Below, one piece after another: positions 1-6,318 of a stretch of DNA of 7,752 nucleotides; position 1 is the stretch's first letter; the number at the start of each line of letters is the position of its first letter. The notes under the pieces were generated by a model that was given only the letters and a program-made list of their open reading frames with translations, did no database searches and was not told the DNA's origin. Position numbers and translations under genes: made by a program. The DNA is from Aquificales bacterium (GTDB taxonomy: Bacteria > Aquificota > Aquificia > Aquificales > QOAS01), in assembly GCA_027035985.1 (NCBI GenBank), contig JALVTI010000089.1, forward strand, positions 1 through 7,752, written 5' to 3'.

Positions 1-1302
1 CTTCTGTTTCACGTATTTGTCAACCCCTCCGAGGGATTTGACGTATTTTTTAGCCTTTGCGCGGGACATTACCCTTCCCGCCCCGTGGCAGGAGGTTCCA
101 AAGCTCTTTTCCATAGATGCCGGTTGTCCCACCAGTAGGTAGGAGTATCTACCCATATCGCCGGGGATTATCACCAGTTGCCCGTAGGGGCGGTAGACGG
201 GAGGCACCTCGGGGTGGTTGGGCGGGAAGGCGCGGGTTGCACCCTTTCGGTGAACCAGAACGGTTTTCTCCTTACCACCCACCTTGTGGGCTTCCAGTTT
301 TCCGATATTGTGGGCGTGGTCGTAAACGACTCGGTAACCTATGCCGTCTATGTCGGTTCCCAAAACCTTGGCTATCGAGGAGGCGCTTATCCAGCCCAAT
401 ATCTGGCGGTTTGCAAAGGCGTAATTTGCCGCCGCATTCATAGCCCCCCAATACCTCTGCCCTTCGGGGGAATTTAGGGGCATGCAAGCCAACTCGGGGT
501 CGGGTAGGTTTATCCGATACTTTTGGGAAGCCCGAAGGGCGACCTTTATGTAGTCGGTGGCAACCTGGTGACCCAACCCCCTCGAACCGCTGTGAACCAT
601 TATCGCGACCTGACCTTTGAAAAAGCCAAGCGCCTTAGCGATTTCCGGCTCGTAAATCTCCTCCACCTCTTGGACTTCAACAAAGTGGTTTCCGCTTCCC
701 ACCGTTCCCAGTTCGTCGCTACCCCTCTCGTAGGCTTCGTTTGAAACCGCATCTGGGTCGGCAAAGGGCAGTTGTCCGAAACTCTCTATGTGTTCCAAAT
801 CCTCCTTTTTACCATACCCGCGGGAGATAGCCCACTTTGCACCCAATCGGAGGACTTCCTTCATTTTGGACTTTGAGAGTTTTATCTTCGAAGTGGAGCC
901 CACACCCGCGGGAACGTTCAATAAAAGAGCCCTCATTATGGAGTCGAGATGTTTCTTTACGTCCTTACTTTGGAGATTTGTCGCTATTAGTCTAATCCCA
1001 CAATTGATATCGTAGCCGATTGCTCCGGGGGAGATAATCCCGCCTTCGGCGGGGTCTGTTGCCATTACCCCACCTATCGGGAAGCCGTATCCCACGTGAA
1101 CGTCGGGCATAACGACGACCGGTTCGACTACACCGGGCAAGGTGGAGGCGTTAACAGCCTGCTGAATTGCGTCCTCTTCCAGAAGCTCGTAAAGGGTATC
1201 GTTTAAAAAGAACTTAACCTCCCTTTGGTCTCGCCTTACCGTTCCTTTTGGAAGGATATACTCGTATTTTCCCACCCTTTGGAGTTTCTCTTTTAGACCC
1301 AT
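1..1302 (-). CDS. rtcB: RtcB, RNA 3'-phosphate/5'-OH ligase (C-terminus cut by window edge)
   Basis: RtcB joins RNA 2',3'-cyclic-phosphate or 3'-phosphate ends to 5'-OH ends using GTP and Mn2+, in tRNA splicing or RNA repair. The frame is open without a stop from ATG 1302 to base 1 (434 codons); family members are usually about 480 residues, so perhaps 40-50 are missing. All expected active-site blocks are visible: PDVH (residues 66-69), YDINCG with Asp98 and Cys101, GSGNHFVEV with His206, HSGSRGLG with His237, AHN with His331, and TSCHGAGR with His406, the likely guanylylated histidine. Spacing agrees closely with the archaeal enzyme, and no intein interrupts it. ATG 1302 gives a family-like N-terminus (MGLKEKLQRVGKYEY) but has no Shine-Dalgarno. 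An in-frame TTG at 1335 lies 18 nt after AAAGGAG, too far to be convincing. It is the last visible gene of a minus-strand series, 112 nt after the preceding gene. No archease partner is visible. Confidence 0.96.
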   Translation of the reverse strand, partial: MGLKEKLQRVGKYEYILPKGTVRRDQREVKFFLNDTLYELLEEDAIQQAVNASTLPGVVEPVVVMPDVHVGYGFPIGGVMATDPAEGGIISPGAIGYDINCGIRLIATNLQSKDVKKHLDSIMRALLLNVPAGVGSTSKIKLSKSKMKEVLRLGAKWAISRGYGKKEDLEHIESFGQLPFADPDAVSNEAYERGSDELGTVGSGNHFVEVQEVEEIYEPEIAKALGFFKGQVAIMVHSGSRGLGHQVATDYIKVALRASQKYRINLPDPELACMPLNSPEGQRYWGAMNAAANYAFANRQILGWISASSIAKVLGTDIDGIGYRVVYDHAHNIGKLEAHKVGGKEKTVLVHRKGATRAFPPNHPEVPPVYRPYGQLVIIPGDMGRYSYLLVGQPASMEKSFGTSCHGAGRVMSRAKAKKYVKSLGGVDKYVKQK

Positions 1303-1414
1303 CGAGAGGAGAAAGATAGGAAGTTTGCCCCTCAACGGGTTTGATAAAAATAACTCCTTTAAATAGGGAGCGGAGAAAAATTTTTGAAAAAAGAGAAGGT
1401 GAACAAAAGTTGTT

Positions 1415-2059
1415 TTACTTCTTGAGGAGATTAACCGCAAACTCCTTGTTGTTGTAGAGCTCTATCGAATAGTTGTCCCAAAAAACGCAGGTTCCAATGA
1501 CGATGAACTCGCCACCGGAAGGGTGCTTGTAAACCGCTCCCAAAACGGGTTTGAAACCTTTGTTGGACTTTGCGGTTTCTTCGCCTTCGATAACCACCTC
1601 GGTGTTTTCGCCTTCGAGGCTTACGGAGGGGGTGCAGGCGAGCATCAACTTTTCCACACCGTCGTTGTATTGGTAAACCTTCGAAGTAACGACAAAGTAG
1701 GCATCCCCTTTGTGGTTGTTGACCTCATCGGTAACCTCGTCGGGGTTCATCCTTAGTCCAAAGGCGGTTGCGAGGGTGTTAACGGTGTCGGCGATATTGT
1801 CCTCGTTTTTGTAATACCCGAGGATTATCACCCTCTTGCCGCTTTCGACGAGTTTCTTAACGTCCTCAACCTCTTTTTCGTTAAAGGGTATTTCGGGGTA
1901 GTTGAAGACTATAACGTCGTATTCGGGGAGTTTAGACCAATCGGTAACCTCGTCGACCTCTATGCCGTTTTCCTTGCAAACCTTCTGCAGGATGGAAAAG
2001 TAGTAGTAGTCGGTAATGGTAAACTCCTGGTGGGTGTAATCCCATGCAACTCTTGTCAT
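1415..2059 (-). CDS. GATase-like / DUF4350-IFT52-like protein of unknown function
   Basis: A 214-aa soluble protein with alternating strands and helices. Its pattern resembles the GATase-like fold of DUF4350/GldG/IFT52-type proteins: an N-terminal WDYTHQEF segment (6-13), LPEYDVIVFNYPEIPFNEKEV (44-64), an ESGKRVIILGYY strand (72-82) followed by an N-x-I helix, and a late GGEFIVIGTCVFWDN block (182-196) that matches the usual 'G-x-hhhIGD' strand. No nucleophile-elbow Cys or catalytic triad is evident, so it is probably non-enzymatic or a binding domain. The family call is from pattern only. ATG 2059 is preferred because AGGAGG ends 6 nt before it; a TTG at 2065 abuts the Shine-Dalgarno directly and is unlikely. 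It lies 95 nt after frr, with a hairpin between them, and TATAAA (2081-2086, minus strand) might be its own -10 element. rtcB follows 112 nt downstream. Confidence 0.75.
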   Translation of the reverse strand: MTRVAWDYTHQEFTITDYYYFSILQKVCKENGIEVDEVTDWSKLPEYDVIVFNYPEIPFNEKEVEDVKKLVESGKRVIILGYYKNEDNIADTVNTLATAFGLRMNPDEVTDEVNNHKGDAYFVVTSKVYQYNDGVEKLMLACTPSVSLEGENTEVVIEGEETAKSNKGFKPVLGAVYKHPSGGEFIVIGTCVFWDNYSIELYNNKEFAVNLLKK

Positions 2060-2091
2060 TTCCAACCTCCTTTTAAGGGTTTTATAGGGTT

Positions 2092-2112
2092 AAAAACCTC
2101 TGAAGGGTTTTT
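2092..2112 (-). terminator. Hairpin after frr, possible (weak) terminator or attenuator
   Basis: AAAAACC (2092-2098) pairs with GGTTTTT (2106-2112) around a 7-nt loop, 43 nt after the frr stop on the minus strand. The T-run is part of the 3' arm, and only two GC pairs (plus a possible extra G-T pair) hold the stem. It could end some frr transcripts before the next gene or work on either strand. The flanks carry further AGGGTT repeats. Confidence 0.4.
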
Positions 2113-2154
2113 GAAGCATAAAGGAACCTTTAAAGGGATAGAAGATAACAAACC

Positions 2155-2712
2155 TCAAACGGTCATGATTTCCTTCTCTTTAGCCTCCACAAGTTCGTTA
2201 ACCGTCTGAACGTATTTGTCGGTGAGTTTTTGAAGGCGGTCGAGAAGCCTCCTAATTTCGTCCTCGCTAACGCCCTCGAGGTCTTCGAGCTTGTCCTTAG
2301 CCTCACGGCGGACGTTCCTTATGGCAACCCTCGCCTCTTCCGCCAGGCGGTGGAGGAGTCTAATGAGCTCTTTCCTCCTCTCCTCGGTTAGAGGGGGGAG
2401 GGTTATCCTGATGATATTGCCCTGCACGGTGGGGTTGAGATTTAAAAACTCCCTAATAGCCTTCTCTATCTCGGAGACGGCGTTTTGGTCCCAAGGCTGT
2501 ATCACTATCTGGTTGGGCTCGGGAACCATAACGCTGGCAATCTGTTTAATCGGCATTTTGGAGCCGTAATATTCGACCTTGATATCCTCGACCAATTTGG
2601 TGGAAGCCCTACCGGTTCTAAAACCGGCTATCTCGTTTTTGAAGTATTCGACCGCCTTTTTCATGGATATTTCGGCTTCCTTGAATATCGCCTCAACGTC
2701 GGGTGTTGTCAT
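2155..2712 (-). CDS. frr: Ribosome recycling factor
   Basis: Frr works with EF-G to split post-termination 70S ribosomes into subunits so they can be reused. The protein is 185 aa, the normal full length. The N-terminal helix contains the family motif FRTGRAST (31-38). The domain II block is LVEDIKVEYYGSKMPIKQIAS, the strand VIQPWD sits near residues 70-75, the second helix begins at LTEERRKEL (108-116), and the ARVAIRNVRREAKDKL block (127-142) contains Arg132, equivalent to the essential rRNA-contacting Arg132 of E. coli. The start at 2712 has a strong Shine-Dalgarno (AAGGAGG) 7 nt upstream. The start overlaps the stop of the upstream membrane-protein gene as ATGA, so translation is probably coupled. 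The common bacterial neighbours pyrH, tsf and rpsB are not adjacent here. Confidence 0.98.
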   Translation of the reverse strand: MTTPDVEAIFKEAEISMKKAVEYFKNEIAGFRTGRASTKLVEDIKVEYYGSKMPIKQIASVMVPEPNQIVIQPWDQNAVSEIEKAIREFLNLNPTVQGNIIRITLPPLTEERRKELIRLLHRLAEEARVAIRNVRREAKDKLEDLEGVSEDEIRRLLDRLQKLTDKYVQTVNELVEAKEKEIMTV

Positions 2713-3350
2713 CTCTCAACCTCCTTGAGTGTGTGGGTTTTAAATAGCTTTACACCTATAAATGTATAGTATGTAAGCCAAAAGGTGGCTATTACCGAAA
2801 AGAGACCCACCGTGAAGTGGATGAACTTCACCAATCCCGCCAAAAGGGTCAAAAGCATAAAACCCCACAGTAGGAGTAAGGTTTTTATCCCCCAAGGGGT
2901 GGTGTAGAGTTCCTTTACCCTCTTTAGGTTCTCCACAAAACCCCTCCAATCGGTGGAGGCGAAGAGGGGAATATATACCCCGTGGAGGATAAGGGATAGA
3001 ACCAAAGCCCAGAGGGGGGTAAAGAGCAAGATGCCTTCCACCGAAAGGTGGAACTTGTAAACAAGGGTGTTGTAAACGATATAGGAGGCTATTCCTTCGA
3101 GGAAAAAGAGGAGATAGAGAATTACCGCGGCTACAAATCCCCAACGGGCGAAGCGCTTTATATCTTCGAGTATATTTTCGATAGAGCCGTGGAGACCCAC
3201 CAGGTATAGGGTGGCTATAAACCAACCGGCAATAACCCCGATAACGGGTGCGAACATGAAGAGCAGGGTGTAGTTTCCGAGGATTATGAGAAATACGACG
3301 GGATTGTCGAATAGGAACTTAAAGCTCTCCTTAAAAGCCTCCTTCCACAT
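2709..3350 (-). CDS. Polytopic inner-membrane protein, unknown function
   Basis: A 213-aa hydrophobic protein with about six predicted membrane segments, near residues 17-34, 35-52, 69-93, 105-130, 155-173 and 178-200. The short polar loops carry mainly Lys/Arg/Glu, for example 57-68 and 134-150, and there is a basic cytoplasmic-looking tail (201-213). The N-terminus MWKEAFKESFKFLFDNP is an amphipathic helix like those of 'glycerophosphodiester phosphodiesterase membrane domain'/DUF-type integral proteins, but no specific family can be assigned. ATG 3350 is preferred to a TTG at 3353; neither has a Shine-Dalgarno. It heads the minus-strand unit, is divergent from hslO, and overlaps frr by 4 nt (ATGA). 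The overlap suggests co-expression with translation genes, without proving a functional link. Confidence 0.85.
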   Translation of the reverse strand: MWKEAFKESFKFLFDNPVVFLIILGNYTLLFMFAPVIGVIAGWFIATLYLVGLHGSIENILEDIKRFARWGFVAAVILYLLFFLEGIASYIVYNTLVYKFHLSVEGILLFTPLWALVLSLILHGVYIPLFASTDWRGFVENLKRVKELYTTPWGIKTLLLLWGFMLLTLLAGLVKFIHFTVGLFSVIATFWLTYYTFIGVKLFKTHTLKEVER

Positions 3351-3352
3351 CA

Positions 3353-3376
3353 AGGGGAAAATTATCCCGTTCCCCT
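3353..3376. promoter_or_regulatory. Inverted repeat in the leader of the membrane-protein gene
   Basis: AGGGGAA (3353-3359) is repeated inverted as TTCCCCT (3370-3376) with a 10-nt spacer, ending 3 nt upstream of the ATG at 3350. On the transcript it would form a hairpin covering the ribosome landing site, or on DNA it could be an operator. TATAGG (minus strand) directly abuts it and could be part of a -10 element. Confidence 0.4.
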
Positions 3377-3403
3377 ATAAAAGGAGGAAAATTTAAAGTT
3401 CCC

Positions 3404-3420
3404 AACAACTTTTGGTTGTT
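3404..3420. promoter_or_regulatory. Inverted repeat in the divergent hslO / membrane-protein intergenic region
   Basis: AACAAC (3404-3409) and GTTGTT (3415-3420) form a perfect 6-bp inverted repeat around TTTTG, in the middle of the 116-bp divergent promoter region. ATTTTT follows on the plus strand. It could be an operator for a regulator serving both genes. Its location, rather than any match to a known site, is the argument. Confidence 0.35.
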
Positions 3421-3466
3421 ATTTTTCCTCAACTTTTGAAGGTCAAAAACCTACCTTTAAAACCTT

Positions 3467-4573
3467 ATGGAGGAAAGGGAAAAGAGGGAACCTCAAGAAG
3501 GGGGACAGGAACAAGCCTTCTACGATTGGCGTAAGAAATTCGACGAGGGCGTAAAGCGAGACCTAAAGGACTACTTCCAGGAGAGGGACTACGTTGTTAT
3601 GGCGGTTCCCAAGGAGGAGCCGCTGCGCGTTTGGGCTGTGAGGGCTACCAATACGGCGCGCACCGCCCAAAGAATTCACAACCTATCGCCCATGGCGGCG
3701 GCGGTGGTCGGAAGGGCGATAGTGGGCGCGATACTTCTTAGCTCCCTGATAAAGCACGGCACCGACCAAAAGGTGGGCTTGAAGATAGAGGGAGACGGAC
3801 CCATCGGTTACGTATACGTGGAGGTTGACGGCAAGGGAAGGGTTAGGTGCCTCGTCAAGAACCCCGATGTCCCGCTCTTTACCAAGGAGGTCGGCGGCAG
3901 GACTAAACTCGACATAGCCAAGGCTATCGGAAACGGAACCCTAACGGTGATAAAAGACCTCGGAATGGGAAAACCCTACGTGGGTGTCGTTCCCCTTGTA
4001 AGCGGTGAGATAGCGGAGGATATAGCCTACTACCTCGCCCAGTCGGAGCAGATACCCTCCGCGGTGGGTATAGGTGTGAAACTCGACGAGAACGGGCAAA
4101 TCAAGGTCTCCGGCGGTTGGATGGTTCAGGAGATGGGAGGAACCTCCGAAAAGGCGCTAAAGGTTATAGAGGAAGCCGTCAAAAAACTACCGCCCGTCAG
4201 CGACCTGCTCGAGCAGGGCAAACGTCCCGAGGATATCGCCCTGATGATAATTCCGGAAGAGCTAAACCCCCACCTGCTGGGGCTCAAGGAAATCGAATAC
4301 TACTGCCCCTGCGACGAGGAGATGGTTAAAGGGGTTGTCGCCGGTCTCCCCCAAGAGGAGGTTGACGAGATTTTCAAAGAGAACGAATACCTCGAGGTCA
4401 AATGCCACTTTTGCGGAAAAATCTACCGCTACACCAAAGAGGAGGTCGAAAAGATAAAGGAGGAAGCCCAAAAGGAGGAGGAAAATAAACAACCCTCCGA
4501 AGGGAAAGAAGAACAAAAAAACTCCGAAGGTGAAAACGACAAAAAAGACCAAGAGGGGAAATCTAAGGGATAG
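3467..4573 (+). CDS. hslO: Hsp33 redox-regulated chaperone, with N- and C-terminal extensions
   Basis: Hsp33 is a cytoplasmic holdase. Four cysteines bind zinc when reduced; oxidation releases zinc, forms disulfides and exposes the substrate site. The core begins near DYVVMA (41-46) and continues through ARTAQRIHNLSPMAAAVVGRA (64-84), GDGPIGYVYVEVDGKGRVRC (109-128), NPDVPLF and GNGTLTVIKDLG. The C-terminal zinc domain is complete: CPC (Cys280, Cys282) and CHFC (Cys313, Cys316). At 368 aa it exceeds the usual 290-300. About 40 extra residues precede the core (charged, then FYDWRKKFDEGVKRDLKDYF). Roughly 38 hydrophilic residues (331-368; Glu, Lys, Gln, Asn, Gly, Ser) follow the zinc domain. ATG 3467 has no Shine-Dalgarno; the only later Met near the core start (Met45, 3599) would cut into the core's first strand, so the long form is preferred. 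Its 3' end overlaps the convergent DUF309 gene by 11 bp. Confidence 0.95.
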   Translation: MEEREKREPQEGGQEQAFYDWRKKFDEGVKRDLKDYFQERDYVVMAVPKEEPLRVWAVRATNTARTAQRIHNLSPMAAAVVGRAIVGAILLSSLIKHGTDQKVGLKIEGDGPIGYVYVEVDGKGRVRCLVKNPDVPLFTKEVGGRTKLDIAKAIGNGTLTVIKDLGMGKPYVGVVPLVSGEIAEDIAYYLAQSEQIPSAVGIGVKLDENGQIKVSGGWMVQEMGGTSEKALKVIEEAVKKLPPVSDLLEQGKRPEDIALMIIPEELNPHLLGLKEIEYYCPCDEEMVKGVVAGLPQEEVDEIFKENEYLEVKCHFCGKIYRYTKEEVEKIKEEAQKEEENKQPSEGKEEQKNSEGENDKKDQEGKSKG

Positions 4574-5057
4574 GAAGAAACCCCTCGGCGGTTTTCAGCT
4601 CCTCCTTTAACCTCTCCACGTCCACGCCAAAGAGCGTTCCCTTATAGGGTTCGAGATTTTTTAAGGCGAGCTCCCTCATATGGGTGTAGCCCTTTAAATT
4701 TCCCCCCTCGAGGTGCATATTCGCTATCGCAACCTGAATGAGGGCCTGGAGAAATTTCCTATACTCCTCCCTGTAGTTGAGCCAATACTTTTCAACCACC
4801 TCGTGGGCTTCGAAGTAATAACCGAGCCCGTTGAGGGTTTTACCCAAAAAGACCACCTTTTCCACACCATCGGCGGGAATAAATTCGCAGTAGTCCCTTA
4901 TAAAGGTCTCGTAGAAGTTTACCCTCTCCACCTTGTAGGGTTCAAAATCCTCGGGAACCTCCGCCGAAAGGTAAGTTTCCCTAAACCTCTCCTCCCCCGT
5001 TAGGAGGTAGTCGCAAAAGGCTTTCCCCAAGAGGTTCCTAACGTCCACAAAACGCAT
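4563..5057 (-). CDS. DUF309 family protein
   Basis: A 164-aa helical protein carrying the DUF309 signature: YYFEAHEVVEKYW (80-92, with His85 and Glu86), then a conserved helix FLQALIQVAIANMHLEGGN (102-120, with His115 and Gly119-Asn120), and a tail of helices that packs against it. The family is widespread in thermophiles and Bacillus-like bacteria and has no established biochemical role; the paired HE and H residues look like a possible metal or ligand site. Here the domain is preceded by about 75 residues (MRFVDVRNLLGKAF onward) that are less typical. ATG 5057 has no Shine-Dalgarno; TATAAG (minus strand) ends 14 nt upstream, compatible with a very short leader. The stop lies inside the end of hslO, so the pair converges with an 11-bp overlap. 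Confidence 0.88.
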   Translation of the reverse strand: MRFVDVRNLLGKAFCDYLLTGEERFRETYLSAEVPEDFEPYKVERVNFYETFIRDYCEFIPADGVEKVVFLGKTLNGLGYYFEAHEVVEKYWLNYREEYRKFLQALIQVAIANMHLEGGNLKGYTHMRELALKNLEPYKGTLFGVDVERLKEELKTAEGFLPIP

Positions 5058-5074
5058 AGAGGTTAAGAGCTTAT

Positions 5075-5097
5075 AGACCCCTCGGAGGGGTCTTTTA
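5075..5097 (+). terminator. Intrinsic-terminator-like hairpin between DUF309 and the molybdo-oxidoreductase gene
   Basis: A GC-rich perfect 8-bp stem AGACCCCT (5075-5082) / AGGGGTCT (5086-5093) closes a CGG loop and is followed by a TTTTAT run on the plus strand. No plus-strand gene ends just before it. It may stop hslO transcripts that read through antisense to the DUF309 gene, or act as a leader attenuator for the gene starting at 5148. On the minus strand there is no T-run, and the hairpin sits just upstream of TATAAG. Confidence 0.65.
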
Positions 5098-5147
5098 TGT
5101 CCTTTCTCCTTTAAAAGGTTTTTCGAAAAGGGAACAATCTCCCAAAG

Positions 5148-5753
5148 ATGGCAAAGAGGAAGATAATCTCACCCACGGTGGAGAGGAGGTTAAGGGGAGA
5201 CCTACCGCCGAACCAAAAGTTTATAAAGGCGCCGATAGTGTACGACATAGTTTCCGACATCCCCGACTGGGATATGGAGAGATACCGCTTCCGCGTTTGG
5301 GGAGAGGTTGAAAACCCTTTGGAACTCACCTATTGGGAGCTTTTAAATTCCTTTGAACCGGTGGAGTTGATAACCGACTTTCACTGCGTCACCAAGTGGA
5401 GCGTTCCCGATATGGTATGGGAGGGTATCCAAACAAGGGAGATAATGGAAAGGGTAAGACCCAAAGAGGGTGCCAAATGGGTAACCGTCCACTGTTTGGA
5501 GGGATATACGACAACCTGCCCTTTGGAGTATCTGTTTAAAGAGGACACCATTTGGGCTTACAAAATGTATGGCAAACCCCTACCCAAAAGGCACGGCTAC
5601 CCCCTCAGGCTGGTCGTTCCCCAGCTCTACGCCTGGAAGAGTGCCAAATACGTTTGGGGTTTAGAGATAACAAGCGAACCCAAACCCGGCTTTTGGGAGG
5701 AACGCGGCTATCACATTGTCGGTGACCCTTGGAGAGAGGAGAGGTTTGGGTGA
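5148..5753 (+). CDS. Cytoplasmic molybdopterin-dependent oxidoreductase (sulfite-oxidase fold, YuiH-like)
   Basis: A 201-aa, single-domain member of the sulfite oxidase/MsrP molybdopterin family (PF00174 type). Visible hallmarks: a D-x-x-x-Y-RFRVWGEVENPLELTYWELL block (42-66) that opens the fold; ITDFHCVTKWSVPDMVWEG (75-93), with Cys80 as the expected molybdenum ligand; VTVHCLEGYTTTCPLEYL (112-129); and HGYPLRLVVPQLYAWKSAKYVWGLEI (149-174), the cofactor-binding segment. There is no Tat or Sec signal, no heme domain and no dimerisation domain, unlike MsrP or animal sulfite oxidase, so a cytoplasmic enzyme with an unknown substrate and electron partner is likely. ATG 5148 is the first Met that keeps the PPNQKFIKAPIVYDIV lead-in; no Shine-Dalgarno is evident. 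It diverges from the DUF309 gene with 90 nt between starts. The AT-rich cassette follows downstream in opposite orientation. Confidence 0.93.
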   Translation: MAKRKIISPTVERRLRGDLPPNQKFIKAPIVYDIVSDIPDWDMERYRFRVWGEVENPLELTYWELLNSFEPVELITDFHCVTKWSVPDMVWEGIQTREIMERVRPKEGAKWVTVHCLEGYTTTCPLEYLFKEDTIWAYKMYGKPLPKRHGYPLRLVVPQLYAWKSAKYVWGLEITSEPKPGFWEERGYHIVGDPWREERFG

Positions 5754-5859
5754 GGTTTTGGAGAAATTCTTTAACTTTTCGGGGAAATTTTAAATATTTT
5801 CTTTCCTTTCAGGGTTAGTCTTATTTTTTCTTTAATCGTGTAAGGTTGCTTTAAGAGGG

Positions 5860-5881
5860 AAAATCCATTAGTGGGATTTTT
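5860..5881. terminator. Probable bidirectional terminator between convergent genes
   Basis: AAAATCC (5860-5866) pairs with GGATTTT (5874-5880) around a 7-nt loop, with a T-run on each strand. It lies 107 nt after the molybdo-oxidoreductase stop and 24 nt past the stop of the convergent 137-aa gene, so it could serve both. An alternative inner pairing CCA/TGG is also possible. Confidence 0.6.
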
Positions 5882-5904
5882 ATAGATTTGCTTTTAGTTA
5901 AAAA

Positions 5905-6318
5905 TTAAAAAGGCATTATAACTTTGATTTCATCAATACCACCATTTTTAAATTTCTGTAGTTCTTTAAGCATATTACTCAAAGCCCGTGCAGTTTTTGC
6001 AAATTGTGAGGGATTCCTAGCCTTTGATAAATCTAATAAATAAATTTTTCGACGGTTTTTAATAAGATTAGTATCTATACATTCTTTATCTACATACCAA
6101 ATAAAAAATACTAAACTTCCCCACATCTTTTTAACGTTTTCCCTTACTTGCTTTGTATACTCTTTAGGCTTTAATAAATCCTTAACACTTAAATCGGTTT
6201 CCTCTCTAAATAAAATAGCATCGTTAGTAATTTCTAAAAAATCGCAGCGGCTAATGGTAATTCCGTTATTTAGCTCCTTACTGAATATATCTGCAATTTC
6301 TTCAAAATTAAATCTCAT
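5905..6318 (-). CDS. Small protein of unknown family, partner of the AAA ATPase
   Basis: A 137-aa soluble protein I cannot assign to a family. Apparent secondary structure: helix 4-16, strand ISRCDFLEIT (22-31), strand AILFREETDL (34-43), a long helix KPKEYTKQVRENVKKMWGSLVFFIWYV (50-76), strand RKIYLLDLSK (90-99), helix 103-124 and a last strand DEIKVIMPF (129-137). The order helix, strands, helix, strand with acidic residues Asp26 and Glu39/Glu40 on adjacent strands recalls PD-(D/E)XK nucleases. However, Thr41 stands where the catalytic Lys would be, so this is only a hint. There is no HNH, PIN or TOPRIM signature. ATG 6318 (AAAGGAG, about 10 nt upstream) is chosen; a TTG at 6324 with a 4-nt spacing is the alternative and adds two residues. 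It overlaps the ATPase gene by 11 bp, so the two are surely co-transcribed. It shares the low G+C and AAA/TTA-rich codons of that gene. Confidence 0.85.
   Translation of the reverse strand: MRFNFEEIADIFSKELNNGITISRCDFLEITNDAILFREETDLSVKDLLKPKEYTKQVRENVKKMWGSLVFFIWYVDKECIDTNLIKNRRKIYLLDLSKARNPSQFAKTARALSNMLKELQKFKNGGIDEIKVIMPF

Noticed and set aside
117..1015. Several plus-strand open frames of 70-110 codons across rtcB
   Set aside because: The minus strand carries an uninterrupted RtcB with all catalytic residues; these are its antisense shadows.
1303..1335. TTG 1335 as the rtcB start
   Set aside because: It is 18 nt from the Shine-Dalgarno-like AAAGGAG, and ATG 1302 already gives a family-like N-terminus.
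1303..1414. Terminator between the GATase-like gene and rtcB (AAAAATTTTT palindrome near 1376-1385)
   Set aside because: A/T-only palindrome with no GC stem; would not make a stable hairpin, particularly in a thermophile.
2740..3225. 161-aa minus-strand open frame inside the membrane-protein gene
   Set aside because: Same strand, different frame; rich in Pro, Arg and Gly, as expected of a frame-shifted reading of a hydrophobic protein.
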